Assembly (NCBI RefSeq): GCF_002287235.1
Contig: NZ_LMVP01000124.1
Span: forward strand, 1-43,541
Reading direction: 5' to 3'
Source of the DNA: Methanosarcina spelaei
Lineage (GTDB): Archaea > Halobacteriota > Methanosarcinia > Methanosarcinales > Methanosarcinaceae
Length of the DNA stretch: 43,541 bases
The number at the start of each line of letters is the position of its first letter. Positions within the stretch are counted from its first letter, which is position 1. The notes below the pieces were generated by a model. The model was not told the origin of the DNA, made no database searches, and saw only the letters and a program-made list of their open reading frames with translations. Of this stretch, positions 35,120 to 42,824 are shown piece after piece. The position numbers and the translations under genes are program-made.

Positions 35120-35810
35120 AGGAAAAGATAAAAGAGAAAAAGAAGAGGAAGAAAAACTCGAAGCAATGCGTAGGCGCCTTGTAGACGATCTTGAGGCTTA
35201 CCTGCTGCTGAAAGATAACGTCCGTGAGGCTATACTCCATGTTCCAAGGCATAAGTTTGTTCCGGAATATGAGCAAAAAGCAGCTTACATGGACAGACCC
35301 CTTGATATCGGTCACGGGCAAACAATCTCTGCCCCACATATGGTTGCAATGATGTGTGAACTCCTTGAACTCTCAGAAGGGCATAAAGTCCTTGAAATAG
35401 GGGCAGGCTCAGGATATAATGCTGCAGTGATGGGAGAGCTCGTAGGAAAAAGTGGGCACGTGTACACGGTTGAACGTATAGAAGCCCTTGCGAATTTTGC
35501 AAGGGAGAACCTGAGAAAGACAGGATATCAGAATGTTACAGTGCTACTTGAGGACGGTTCAATGGGTTATTCTTAGTATGCCCCTTATGACAGGATAGCT
35601 GTGACATGTGCAGCTCCTTATATTCCTGAACCTTTGCTGGAACAGTTGAAGCCTGGAGGCATAATGCTTATTCCTGTGGGGGATTATTCTCAAGAACTTT
35701 ATAAAATTAAAAAAGACAGCAAAGGACATATATATAAAAAGAGAAAAGGTGGGGTCGTTTTTGTACCCCTGATTGGTAAACATGGCTTCCGAAAAAGCCT
35801 TGAATGCTAA
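35061..35810 (+). CDS. pcm: Protein-L-isoaspartate O-methyltransferase with in-frame UAG
   Basis: Repairs isoaspartyl residues by SAM-dependent methylation. The frame has [35 protein letters not shown], motif [31 protein letters not shown], and [15 protein letters not shown], then TAG at 35574-35576. The same frame continues intact with [35 protein letters not shown] and [10 protein letters not shown] to TAA at 35808. So the gene is whole except for one amber codon where relatives usually have Glu, Lys or a similar residue. Methanosarcina can read UAG as pyrrolysine, so a full-length 249-residue product is possible; otherwise this is a nonsense mutant. The start is uncertain: ATG 35061 overlaps the upstream gene; ATG 35166 gives the usual N-terminus. 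Confidence 0.85.
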
Positions 35811-35822
35811 AAACTCTGGTAA

Positions 35823-35976
35823 GAATAAGTCTACCCTTAACTTATGATAAGTCTACCCTTAACTTATGATAAGTCTACCCTTAACTTATGATAAGTCTAC
35901 CCTTAACTTATGATAAGTCTACCCTTAACTTATGATAAGTCTACCCTTAACTTATGATAAGTCTACTCTGAACTCC
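35823..35976. repeat. 22-bp tandem repeat, 6 copies plus one degenerate
   Basis: The unit TGATAAGTCTACCCTTAACT-TA begins at 35823 (first base pair variant), 35845, 35867, 35889, 35911 and 35933; the seventh (35955) has CTCTGAACTCC. Each junction forms the palindrome ACTTAT-G-ATAAGT. Positioned just after the pcm stop. Confidence 0.95.
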
Positions 35977-36112
35977 TCTAATTATTTCCTTGAGGCAAAA
36001 ACCGGGCTGAAAGTTTTGATAAAAGAAGCCAATTCCGATCTTCAAGTAGTGTTTTTAATATAATTTAAAAAATTAAATTAAGTATTAATAAGTTTAAAAT
36101 CATCTAATAAAT

Positions 36113-36577
36113 ATGGACATCGACAGTTATGAGGATTTTGAGGAAATTCGAGTCAAGGATGTCTATATAGTCGATGTTTTTACAGACCCGACTCCTATAG
36201 TGCTTCTTGAAGATTTGCAGGGAAATATGCTACCTATATACATCGGGCATCTCGAAGCTCTCTCAATAGGAAACGTAATTAAAAAGGTTTCTCCGCCCAG
36301 ACCTCTGGCTCATGATCTTATGCTCAATATTTTCGATAGGCTCGATATAAAAATCGAGGGAGCCTTGATTGATGAAAAAGTGGATAAAATCTATTATGCC
36401 AGGCTCCTGATAAGAAAGGATAACAGTATCATGCAGTTTGACGCAAGGCCAAGCGATTGCATTGCCCTTGCCTTGCGTGTTGGAGCCCCAATAAGAGTCA
36501 GAAAAAATGTGCTTGAAAGTTCCGAAGTCGAGATGTCAAGGCTTGAAGGCGCCCGGGTGATGAACATTTTCGGCTAG
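36113..36577 (+). CDS. Bifunctional nuclease (BFN/DUF151) domain protein
   Basis: A 154-residue soluble protein that is nearly all BFN domain: IVLLEDLQGNMLPIYIGHLE (about 28-47), then RPLAHDLMLNIFDRLDIKIE, then YYARLLIRKDNSIMQFDARP, SDCIALALRVGAPIRVRKNV. The conserved PIYIG and ARPSD(A/C)IALA motifs are clear. Some plant and bacterial members degrade RNA and DNA; the archaeal role is unknown. It ends with TAG, which shows that UAG also serves as a stop codon near pcm. TTTAAAAAATTAAAT upstream may be a TATA region. Confidence 0.88.
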   Translation: MDIDSYEDFEEIRVKDVYIVDVFTDPTPIVLLEDLQGNMLPIYIGHLEALSIGNVIKKVSPPRPLAHDLMLNIFDRLDIKIEGALIDEKVDKIYYARLLIRKDNSIMQFDARPSDCIALALRVGAPIRVRKNVLESSEVEMSRLEGARVMNIFG

Positions 36578-36953
36578 ATTGGAACATGCAGATTTCATGT
36601 GTAGATTCCTTTCATTTACCGTCACTTATTTTCACTTATCTTCTCTTAATCCTGCTTTTAAGGCTGTAAAATCAGTTTTGGAAAAAATCGGTTTTGGAAT
36701 TATGTTTAGTGATTTTTAGGCATTTCCCTTTCCTTTGAAAAGATTTAAGTTTAAATATTCTTTAGAGCTTATTATCTACACCTATCATTGATCTATAAGC
36801 TTCTGTCGGGTGCGGAAGGACTATTTTTGATAGAGACTATTGTCTAATACTGCCATTGATCCAGTACTGCCGTTAATCCAGGAATGGAACTAAGACTGGT
36901 ATTGGCTTAATTTCAACAAGCTTTTAATAAAAGTTTAATTTATTATCCCATAG
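36578..36953. other. Intergenic interval, hisF promoter region
   Basis: No gene. TTTAAATATTC at about 36752-36762 and other AT-rich tracts are candidate TATA boxes. A short direct repeat occurs at 36844-36880 (TACTGCC and GATCCAG/AATCCAG). Confidence 0.35.
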
Positions 36954-37775
36954 ATGCTCACCAAAAGAATTATACCATGCCTTGATGTGACCCTTGACAG
37001 AGCAGGTGGCTGTGTTGTTAAAGGGGTTGAGTTCGTGGACCTGAAAGAGGCCGGAGACCCTGTGGAACTCGCCAAGCGCTACAATGAAGAGGGTGCAGAC
37101 GAACTTGTTTTTCTTGACATTACAGCTTCGGCTCATGGCAGGAAAACTATGATCGATGTGATCGAAAGGACTGCAGACGAGGTTTTCATTCCTCTTACGA
37201 TTGGAGGAGGAATAAACTCCGTTGATGCAATTCGCCAGATTCTTCGGGCTGGGGCAGATAAGGTCTCAGTTAACACCTCTGCGGTCAAGAATCCTGACTT
37301 CATCAAAGAGTCTTCAGATATATTCGGAGCCCAGTGTATTGTCACTGCTATTGACTGCAAGCGAAACACTGACATAAAGAACAATCCCGATAAAACTATT
37401 CTGGAGCTCGAGGACGGAACATCTGCCTGGTATGAAGTTGTAATTTACGGAGGCCGGGAAGCTACGGGAATCGATGCCGTGCAGTGGGCAAGAAGAGCAG
37501 AAGAGCTTGGCTCCGGAGAAATCCTGCTCACAAGCATGGATCGGGACGGAACATGTGCCGGTTATGATCTGCCAATCACGAAAAAGCTCTCAGAAGAGCT
37601 CGATATTCCGATTATAGCCTCAGGAGGTGTAGGAACCCCTCAGCACATCTATGAGGGCTTCTCAATTGGAAAAGCCGATGCTGCCCTTGCAGCAAGTATT
37701 TTCCACTTCAGGGAATACTCGATTAAAGAAGTTAAAGAATATCTGAGGGAAAAGGAAATTCCTGTAAGGCTCTAA
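36954..37775 (+). CDS. hisF: Imidazole glycerol phosphate synthase subunit HisF
   Basis: The cyclase subunit that, with HisH, converts PRFAR and ammonia to imidazole glycerol phosphate and AICAR in histidine synthesis. The 273-residue (beta-alpha)8 barrel has [20 protein letters not shown] with catalytic Asp11, [47 protein letters not shown]-like [29 protein letters not shown] with the second catalytic Asp, and [11 protein letters not shown]. An insert of about ten residues ([14 protein letters not shown]) makes it slightly long. It is followed 39 bases later by the mazG-type gene, probably in the same operon. Confidence 0.97.
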   Translation: MLTKRIIPCLDVTLDRAGGCVVKGVEFVDLKEAGDPVELAKRYNEEGADELVFLDITASAHGRKTMIDVIERTADEVFIPLTIGGGINSVDAIRQILRAGADKVSVNTSAVKNPDFIKESSDIFGAQCIVTAIDCKRNTDIKNNPDKTILELEDGTSAWYEVVIYGGREATGIDAVQWARRAEELGSGEILLTSMDRDGTCAGYDLPITKKLSEELDIPIIASGGVGTPQHIYEGFSIGKADAALAASIFHFREYSIKEVKEYLREKEIPVRL

Positions 37776-37814
37776 ATTGAAAAAAACAGAAACAGATAGG
37801 AGTGGGGAAGAGTA

Positions 37815-38102
37815 ATGGAAATCTCAGAATTTCAGAGACTGATGTCCGATCTGTATGCGCATAATGACAGAAAGAGGGGAGGAAAGGCTACCATGCTCTG
37901 GCTGATTGAGGAAATTGGAGAACTTGCCGAAGCCATTCGCAGGAAAGAATCCGAAAATATAGAAGAGGAACTTGCAGACTGTTTCGCATGGATAGGAGCA
38001 CTTGCCAATCTTTACGGCGTGAACCTTGAAGAAGCCTTCCTCAAGAAGTATCCTGGCATGTGCCCTACATGCAAACAGAAGCCCTGTATATGTACGGATT
38101 GA
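37815..38102 (+). CDS. MazG-type nucleotide pyrophosphohydrolase
   Basis: A 95-residue all-alpha NTP pyrophosphatase. The metal-binding motif is present: WLIEEIGELAEAI (about 29-41) and EELADCFAWIGALANLYG (about 50-67), i.e. E-E-x-x-E followed by E-x-x-D. The C-terminus CPTCKQKPCICTD is a four-Cys cluster that may bind zinc, seen in some archaeal members. Being next to hisF, it might act like HisE on phosphoribosyl-ATP, but the sequence is closer to general MazG; both are possibilities. GGAGTGGGGA precedes the ATG. Confidence 0.85.
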   Translation: MEISEFQRLMSDLYAHNDRKRGGKATMLWLIEEIGELAEAIRRKESENIEEELADCFAWIGALANLYGVNLEEAFLKKYPGMCPTCKQKPCICTD

Positions 38103-38387
38103 GTACGGTAAACGTATCTTGTTTGAAGAGCCTGATTTTTCAGAAGGCTTATTTTTAGAGGACTAGTTCTTAAAGGACTAATCCTTAGAGGAATTGCTTT
38201 TAGAAGGCTTATTTTCCGAAGGCTTATTTTCAGAATTCGGTCTCCATATCTTGGTTGCCCTGGCTTTTGTTCTTTCGGAAGTTTTTTTCATATTATCTTT
38301 CATATATTTTGAGATACTTTTTTATTTCTTAGAGGCAATTTCTTATGTGGAATTCTTATATGGATTCTCCATTATCAGGGGATATAT
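38103..38387 (-). other. Interval with repeats and a possible 41-codon ORF
   Basis: On the minus strand ATG 38303 opens a 41-codon frame (MKDNMKKTSERTKARATKIW, RPNSENKPSENKPSKSNSSK, stop TAG at 38178). It is very basic and ends in SENKPS repeats that continue at DNA level to about 38140 (AGAAGGCTTATTTT and AGAGGACTA units). It may be a small basic protein or a relic; no ribosome-binding site is evident. Confidence 0.3.
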
Positions 38388-38789
38388 ATGTCAGAAGCCG
38401 ACACCATGGAACTTCTTGAGGGTTTGCAGTTGAAGATTCTTAACAACACTGATGAGGATCTTGTGCTCCAAGCTGAGAAAATTGATAAAGGGAAATTTAA
38501 AAAAGGTCACCAGGCTCCAGCTAAAATTGAATCTTATGAGGAAAAGAGCTTTGAGCTCATTGCATGCGAAGGGAGCTGTGAAGGTGGAGCGGACATTGAA
38601 GGCTGGGTTAAGTACGGGCTGGGGTGTACGGAAGGGTACTGTAAAATACACTTCAGATACGTGGGAAAAACAGATAAACTCAGCTACTCGTGTGAATGCC
38701 ACATGCACGATGGAAAAATGCTCTGCGAAGCTTCAAAAGATGAGAAAGCCGGGAGAACTGTGAGCTGCATAATAGGGCCAAAAGCCTAA
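38388..38789 (+). CDS. Unknown beta-rich protein, possibly aegerolysin-like
   Basis: A 133-residue soluble protein without signal peptide. LQLKILNNTDEDLVLQAEKI, GKFKKGHQAPAKIESYEEKS and then GGADIEGWVKYGL recall the beta-sandwich layout of aegerolysins and related small proteins (NNT...L, GKF...PP..I, G.EG.V.Y). The second half has seven Cys residues (GCTEGYCKIHFRY, SCECHMHDGKMLC, SCIIGP), which aegerolysins do not share, so the match may be only structural. CAGGGG lies upstream of the ATG. The role is unknown. Confidence 0.6.
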   Translation: MSEADTMELLEGLQLKILNNTDEDLVLQAEKIDKGKFKKGHQAPAKIESYEEKSFELIACEGSCEGGADIEGWVKYGLGCTEGYCKIHFRYVGKTDKLSYSCECHMHDGKMLCEASKDEKAGRTVSCIIGPKA

Positions 38790-38960
38790 TACTGAAACAT
38801 AATCCGACCTGTCCGGCAAGAATCACTCAGTCTGGGCTTCGTTCTTATCTATTTTTACCTATTTTTAATTTTAATTTCTTTTATAAACTTTAACTATTGG
38901 CCTTGTATACAAAAAAGGTATGCCAAAGTTTAATTAAGGGCAGGCTCTCTAATCCTTTCG

Positions 38961-41801
38961 ATGAAGCCTGAAAAACCGGAACTGCTTGCCCCGGCAGGAG
39001 GCATGGAAGCTTTTATTGCAGCCGTAGAAAATGGGGCGGATGCCGTGTACCTCGGAGCTCGGGCTTTCAGTGCTCGGGGGTATGCCTCTAACTTTTCAGA
39101 GAAAGAGCTTGAAGAAGCCATTGATTATGCTCATCTGAGAGGCGTGAAAGTATACGTAACTGTTAACACGCTACTTAAGGAAGACGAAATAGAAAACGCT
39201 CTCAAACTGCTTTCCTGGCTAAGAAGCATCGGGACCGATGCAATCATAATTCAAGATATGGGGCTTATATCGCTTGCAAGAAAATATCTGCCTGACCTCC
39301 CACTGCATGCGAGTACCCAAATGACTTTGCATAATAGCGAAGGAGTTGAACTCGCAAAAACAATGGGAATAGAGAGGGTAGTTCTCTCAAGGGAGTGTTC
39401 GCTTGAAGAGATAATAAGAATTAAAGAAAAAACAGGGACTGAAATTGAGGTTTTCATACATGGGGCTCTCTGTATTTCATATTCAGGTCAGTGCCTTCTA
39501 AGCAGCCTTATAGGGGGAAGAAGTGGAAACCGGGGATTCTGTGCCCAGCCGTGTCGTAAAAAATACAGACTGTACTGCGAAGGAAAGCAAATAAAAACAA
39601 CCGGAAACTATCTCTTAAGCCCGAAAGACCTTAATACGACTTCAGGACTGGGAGCTCTTATAGAAGCCGGGATTGAATCTTTCAAAATCGAAGGGCGGAT
39701 GAAAAGACCGGAATATGTTGCAGGTGTCGTCAGGATTTACCGCCGCCTTATTGACAGGTATATTGAAAATCCCGCAGACTATTACGTTTCCGAAGAAGAG
39801 CAGGAAATACTTACTCAGCTCTTTAACAGGGGTTTTACTAATGGTTACTTTTTTGAAAATCCACGCTGGAGGCTCATGAGCAGGGAAAACCCCCACAACC
39901 GTGGAGTTCCGGCAGGTACGGTTATAGGGTATGACAGGCATTCAAATCGTATCCGGGTAAAACTTTCCCAACCTCTTCGTCTCGGAGATGGGATAATGGT
40001 TGAAAATGCAGAGACCAGGCCCGAAGATAAAGGAAAAATCATATCCTCAATGTATGTCGGAAAGGGTTCAGTATATAGTGCAGGAGTGGGGGATACGGTA
40101 GAAATTCCTTTTGATTCAAGAGCTCCCTCAGGAAGCACGGTATACAGGACGCATGACAAAAAACTTATGGATTCCCTCAAAAAGGAAAGCGAATCAGGAA
40201 GCCTGAGGGCTAAAATCCCTGTGTCTATTACGACAACCGTTATATCTGGAAGATCTATCGGGCTTGAGATAAGAGACAGGGATGCAAACTCAATAACAAT
40301 TGAGTCCGAATATCTGGTTGAAAAAGCCGAAAAGCAGCCAACTTCAAAAGCCAGCATCGAAAAACAACTTTCAAAATTAGGAAACACTATTTTTGAGGCT
40401 GCTGAATTTCATATCACGATGGAAGAAGATGTTTTTGTTCCTGTGGGGCAGTTGAACGAGCTAAGGACAAAAGCAGTGGAGCAGCTTGAAAACCTGCGGA
40501 TTTCCAGGTGGAAACGTAAACCTCTTGATATTCTACAGGTCTGCGAATCTGGGGAAAATGAATCCTTAGAAAATGGATCAGTGGAAAATGAATCCTTAGA
40601 AAATGGATCAGTGGAAAATGAATCCTTAGAAAATGGATCAGTGGAAAATGAATCCTTAGAAAATGGATCAGTGGAAAATGAATCCTTAGAAAATGGATCA
40701 GTAGAAAATGGATCAGTAGAAAATGGATCAGTAGAAAATGGATCAGTAGATAAGGAATCCTTAGAAAAGAGATCAATAGATAAGGAATCCTTAGAAAAGA
40801 GATCAATAGATAAGGAATCATTAGAAAAGAGATCAGTAGATAAGGAATCATTAGAAAATGCAGGCCAAGAAGCCGAAAAAACTATTCAAGAGCATCTTCC
40901 TATACATTCCTTGCTCTCGGTTTCCGTTTATTCCCTTGAAGGGCTTAAAGGGGCGCTTGAAGGCGGAGCCGATAGGGTTTATTTCGGCGAGGGACTTTTC
41001 AGAAGGCCGGAAATAACAGGGCAAGAAGAAGGTTCGACAAAGAGATCTGAAGCAATTTTTGAGAAAGCTATTGCGGAGACTCAAAAGGCAGGCAAGGAAA
41101 TCTATTTGATTACTCCAAAGCTTGTAAAAGACTCCAGAATGAAGTCCGTAGAAAAAATCTTCTCTCACGTAAGGAAACTGGGGGCTGATGGGGTCCTTGT
41201 TTCAAATCTGGGGACTCTTGGTCTCGCAAAAGTCGGGAAAATTACTTTTATTGCGGACAGTCCTCTGAATATCTTTAACAGCCGTACTTTTGCCTTTCTA
41301 TTGCAGGAAGGGGCTCAAATGGCTGTAATTTCTCCGGAACTGACCCTTGAGGAATTAAAATGTGTTACATCTCATGGGCCTGCAGAGTGTATTGTTTACG
41401 GCAGGCTTGAACTGATGGAATCAGAACACTGCCTTACAGGCGGGCTTCTCGGGAACAACAATGGGCAATGTAATGCCCCATGCAGGTCAGGAAAGTTTAC
41501 ACTGGTAGATGAGAAAAACTATGAGTTTCCCCTGCTCATGGATTATGAATGCAGGATGCATCTTCTTAACTCAAGATCACTCTGCATGCTTGAGTATCTT
41601 CCTGATATTCTCGAAAGCGGAGTTTCAAGTCTCAGAGTTGAAACTCTGGGAATGGATAACCCGGATGAGATCCGAAAAGTGACCCGAGCTTACAGAAAAG
41701 CAATTGATACTTATCTTGAAACCGGGAAAAAGGGACCGGAAAATTGCGAGAAGCTTGGAAAGGGCTTTACGACCGGACATTATTTCAGGGGTGTACAGTA
41801 A
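38961..41801 (+). CDS. Peptidase U32 family protein with two domains and repeat-expanded linker
   Basis: A 946-residue member of the U32 family (COG0826), now linked to RNA or tRNA hydroxylation (RlhA, TrhP) as well as collagenase activity. The N-terminal domain (1-300) begins PELLAPAGGMEAFIAAVENG and has the U32 signature EVFIHGALCISYSGQCLLS (163-181) plus Cys194 and Cys198 (GFCAQPC), four Cys that can hold an iron-sulfur cluster. A DUF3656-like domain follows (to about 520). Residues about 531-633 are tandem S-x-E-N/K repeats. A second U32-like domain (about 648-946) has SVYSLEGLKGALEGGADRVY, CIVYGRLELMESEHCL and GQCNAPCRSG. No ribosome-binding site is seen, so it may be leaderless. The substrate is unknown. 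Confidence 0.9.
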   Translation: MKPEKPELLAPAGGMEAFIAAVENGADAVYLGARAFSARGYASNFSEKELEEAIDYAHLRGVKVYVTVNTLLKEDEIENALKLLSWLRSIGTDAIIIQDMGLISLARKYLPDLPLHASTQMTLHNSEGVELAKTMGIERVVLSRECSLEEIIRIKEKTGTEIEVFIHGALCISYSGQCLLSSLIGGRSGNRGFCAQPCRKKYRLYCEGKQIKTTGNYLLSPKDLNTTSGLGALIEAGIESFKIEGRMKRPEYVAGVVRIYRRLIDRYIENPADYYVSEEEQEILTQLFNRGFTNGYFFENPRWRLMSRENPHNRGVPAGTVIGYDRHSNRIRVKLSQPLRLGDGIMVENAETRPEDKGKIISSMYVGKGSVYSAGVGDTVEIPFDSRAPSGSTVYRTHDKKLMDSLKKESESGSLRAKIPVSITTTVISGRSIGLEIRDRDANSITIESEYLVEKAEKQPTSKASIEKQLSKLGNTIFEAAEFHITMEEDVFVPVGQLNELRTKAVEQLENLRISRWKRKPLDILQVCESGENESLENGSVENESLENGSVENESLENGSVENESLENGSVENESLENGSVENGSVENGSVENGSVDKESLEKRSIDKESLEKRSIDKESLEKRSVDKESLENAGQEAEKTIQEHLPIHSLLSVSVYSLEGLKGALEGGADRVYFGEGLFRRPEITGQEEGSTKRSEAIFEKAIAETQKAGKEIYLITPKLVKDSRMKSVEKIFSHVRKLGADGVLVSNLGTLGLAKVGKITFIADSPLNIFNSRTFAFLLQEGAQMAVISPELTLEELKCVTSHGPAECIVYGRLELMESEHCLTGGLLGNNNGQCNAPCRSGKFTLVDEKNYEFPLLMDYECRMHLLNSRSLCMLEYLPDILESGVSSLRVETLGMDNPDEIRKVTRAYRKAIDTYLETGKKGPENCEKLGKGFTTGHYFRGVQ
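40550..40859 (+). repeat. In-frame 15/30-bp tandem repeats in the U32 linker
   Basis: Five 30-bp units encoding ESLENGSVEN begin at 40561, 40591, 40621, 40651 and 40681. Then come 15-bp units (GATCAGTAGAAAATG, GSVEN), then four 30-bp units encoding (K)RSIDKESLEK. The 15-bp half-unit suggests the array grew by two rounds of duplication. The linker is highly acidic first, then mixed charge. Confidence 0.95.
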
Positions 41802-41843
41802 AAGCCGGAATTGTGGAAAAACAGGCTGAAAGGTGAATGAAAT

Positions 41844-42302
41844 ATGGAAAAACTGGAAAAATCGAAGGTTTCGGAAAAAAGAAGCCCCAAAATCTTCTTG
41901 TCTGGCTCTATCCGTGGGGGAAGGCAACTGCTTGAAACATACAGGTTTATGTTTGACACTCTCGAAGAGGCAGGGGCTGAAGTGCTAAGCTTGCACGTTG
42001 CAGATCCTGAGCTGGAAAAGACCGAAATGAAAATGACAGAAGAAGAAATCTATACCAGGGATATGGGTTTGCTTGTAAAAAGCGATGCCCTGATTGCAGA
42101 AGTAACAGTGCCGTCCATAGGTGTGGGTTATGAAATCTGCAGAGCCCTTGTACTGGGAATTCCCGTGCTATGTGTTTACAGCCCTGATAAAGCAGTCTCG
42201 GCAATGGTACTGGGAAATCCAGACCATTTACTTAAGGCAAGAGCTTATCCGGACAAAACCTCACTTAATAAAATTATTACTAAATTTATTCGGTCTCTTT
42301 GA
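41844..42302 (+). CDS. Nucleoside 2-deoxyribosyltransferase-fold protein (DNPH1-like)
   Basis: A 152-residue cytoplasmic enzyme that probably cleaves the N-glycosidic bond of 2'-deoxynucleoside 5'-monophosphates, a clean-up role in nucleotide pools. [20 protein letters not shown] (about 16-35) forms the nucleotide-binding loop, [20 protein letters not shown] carries the conserved Asp and Glu, and [20 protein letters not shown] completes the site. It follows the U32 gene by 42 bases with AAAGGTGA before the ATG, so the two are likely co-transcribed. Confidence 0.88.
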   Translation: MEKLEKSKVSEKRSPKIFLSGSIRGGRQLLETYRFMFDTLEEAGAEVLSLHVADPELEKTEMKMTEEEIYTRDMGLLVKSDALIAEVTVPSIGVGYEICRALVLGIPVLCVYSPDKAVSAMVLGNPDHLLKARAYPDKTSLNKIITKFIRSL

Positions 42303-42445
42303 GAATAAAAGCCTTATGTTATCCTTCTTTTCGAAAGAAACGCCATTGGATATCCTGCCAAACCCTGATTGTAATCTTTATGGCTTATAACTGTATTATA
42401 AAACTCAATGATAATTATAAATAAGTTGAGCCCCTAAGTAGGATT

Positions 42446-42703
42446 ATGGTAGTTGAAATTATAGAAATTTTAGTACTGATTTTGGCAATCGTAGTGGCCT
42501 TTGTCCTGTATAAGGTCCTGAAGACCGCAACCAGCCTTGCAATAAATGCAGTACTTGGGGTCTTAGTCCTTACGGCGGCAAAACTTTTGTTTGGACTTGA
42601 AATAGCAATTACCTGGGTAGCAGTTCTTATCTGCGCAATAGGGGGCGTTATAGGGGCGCTTGTTATAATTGTGCTGAATTATCTAAAAGTAGCTTTCGTA
42701 TAA
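42446..42703 (+). CDS. BofA-family small membrane protein
   Basis: An 85-residue membrane protein with three hydrophobic segments (IIEILVLILAIVVAFVLY, LAINAVLGVLVLTAAKLLFG, VAVLICAIGGVIGALVIIVL). The central N-A-x-x-G and final G-G-x-x-G-A patterns match the family of the sigma-K processing inhibitor BofA, which occurs in archaea with no sporulation role known. TAGGA lies ahead of the ATG. Function in archaea unknown. Confidence 0.85.
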   Translation: MVVEIIEILVLILAIVVAFVLYKVLKTATSLAINAVLGVLVLTAAKLLFGLEIAITWVAVLICAIGGVIGALVIIVLNYLKVAFV

Positions 42704-42769
42704 ATAAATAGGTAAAAAATTAAAGGAAATTAAAGGTACAAGAAAACTTTTGATAAAACCTTTTAAATT

Positions 42770-42824
42770 CTTTTTGATAAACTTCTTCTAAGTAGTTTTT
42801 GATAAACTTTTTTCTAAGTAATTT
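42770..42824. repeat. Direct repeat of about 27 bp next to the IS66 end
   Basis: TTTTTGATAAACTT followed by CTTCTAAGTAG and then TTTTTGATAAACTT followed by TTTTTCTAAGTAA; a shorter copy (TTTTGATAAAACCTTTT) precedes. Non-coding, directly left of the IS66 terminus. Confidence 0.7.

Noticed and set aside
35823-35976. CRISPR array
   Set aside because: The 22-bp units are directly tandem with no unique spacers.
40414-40851. 145-codon minus-strand frame made of repeated IHFLRIHFPL
   Set aside because: It is the antisense of the U32 linker repeats.
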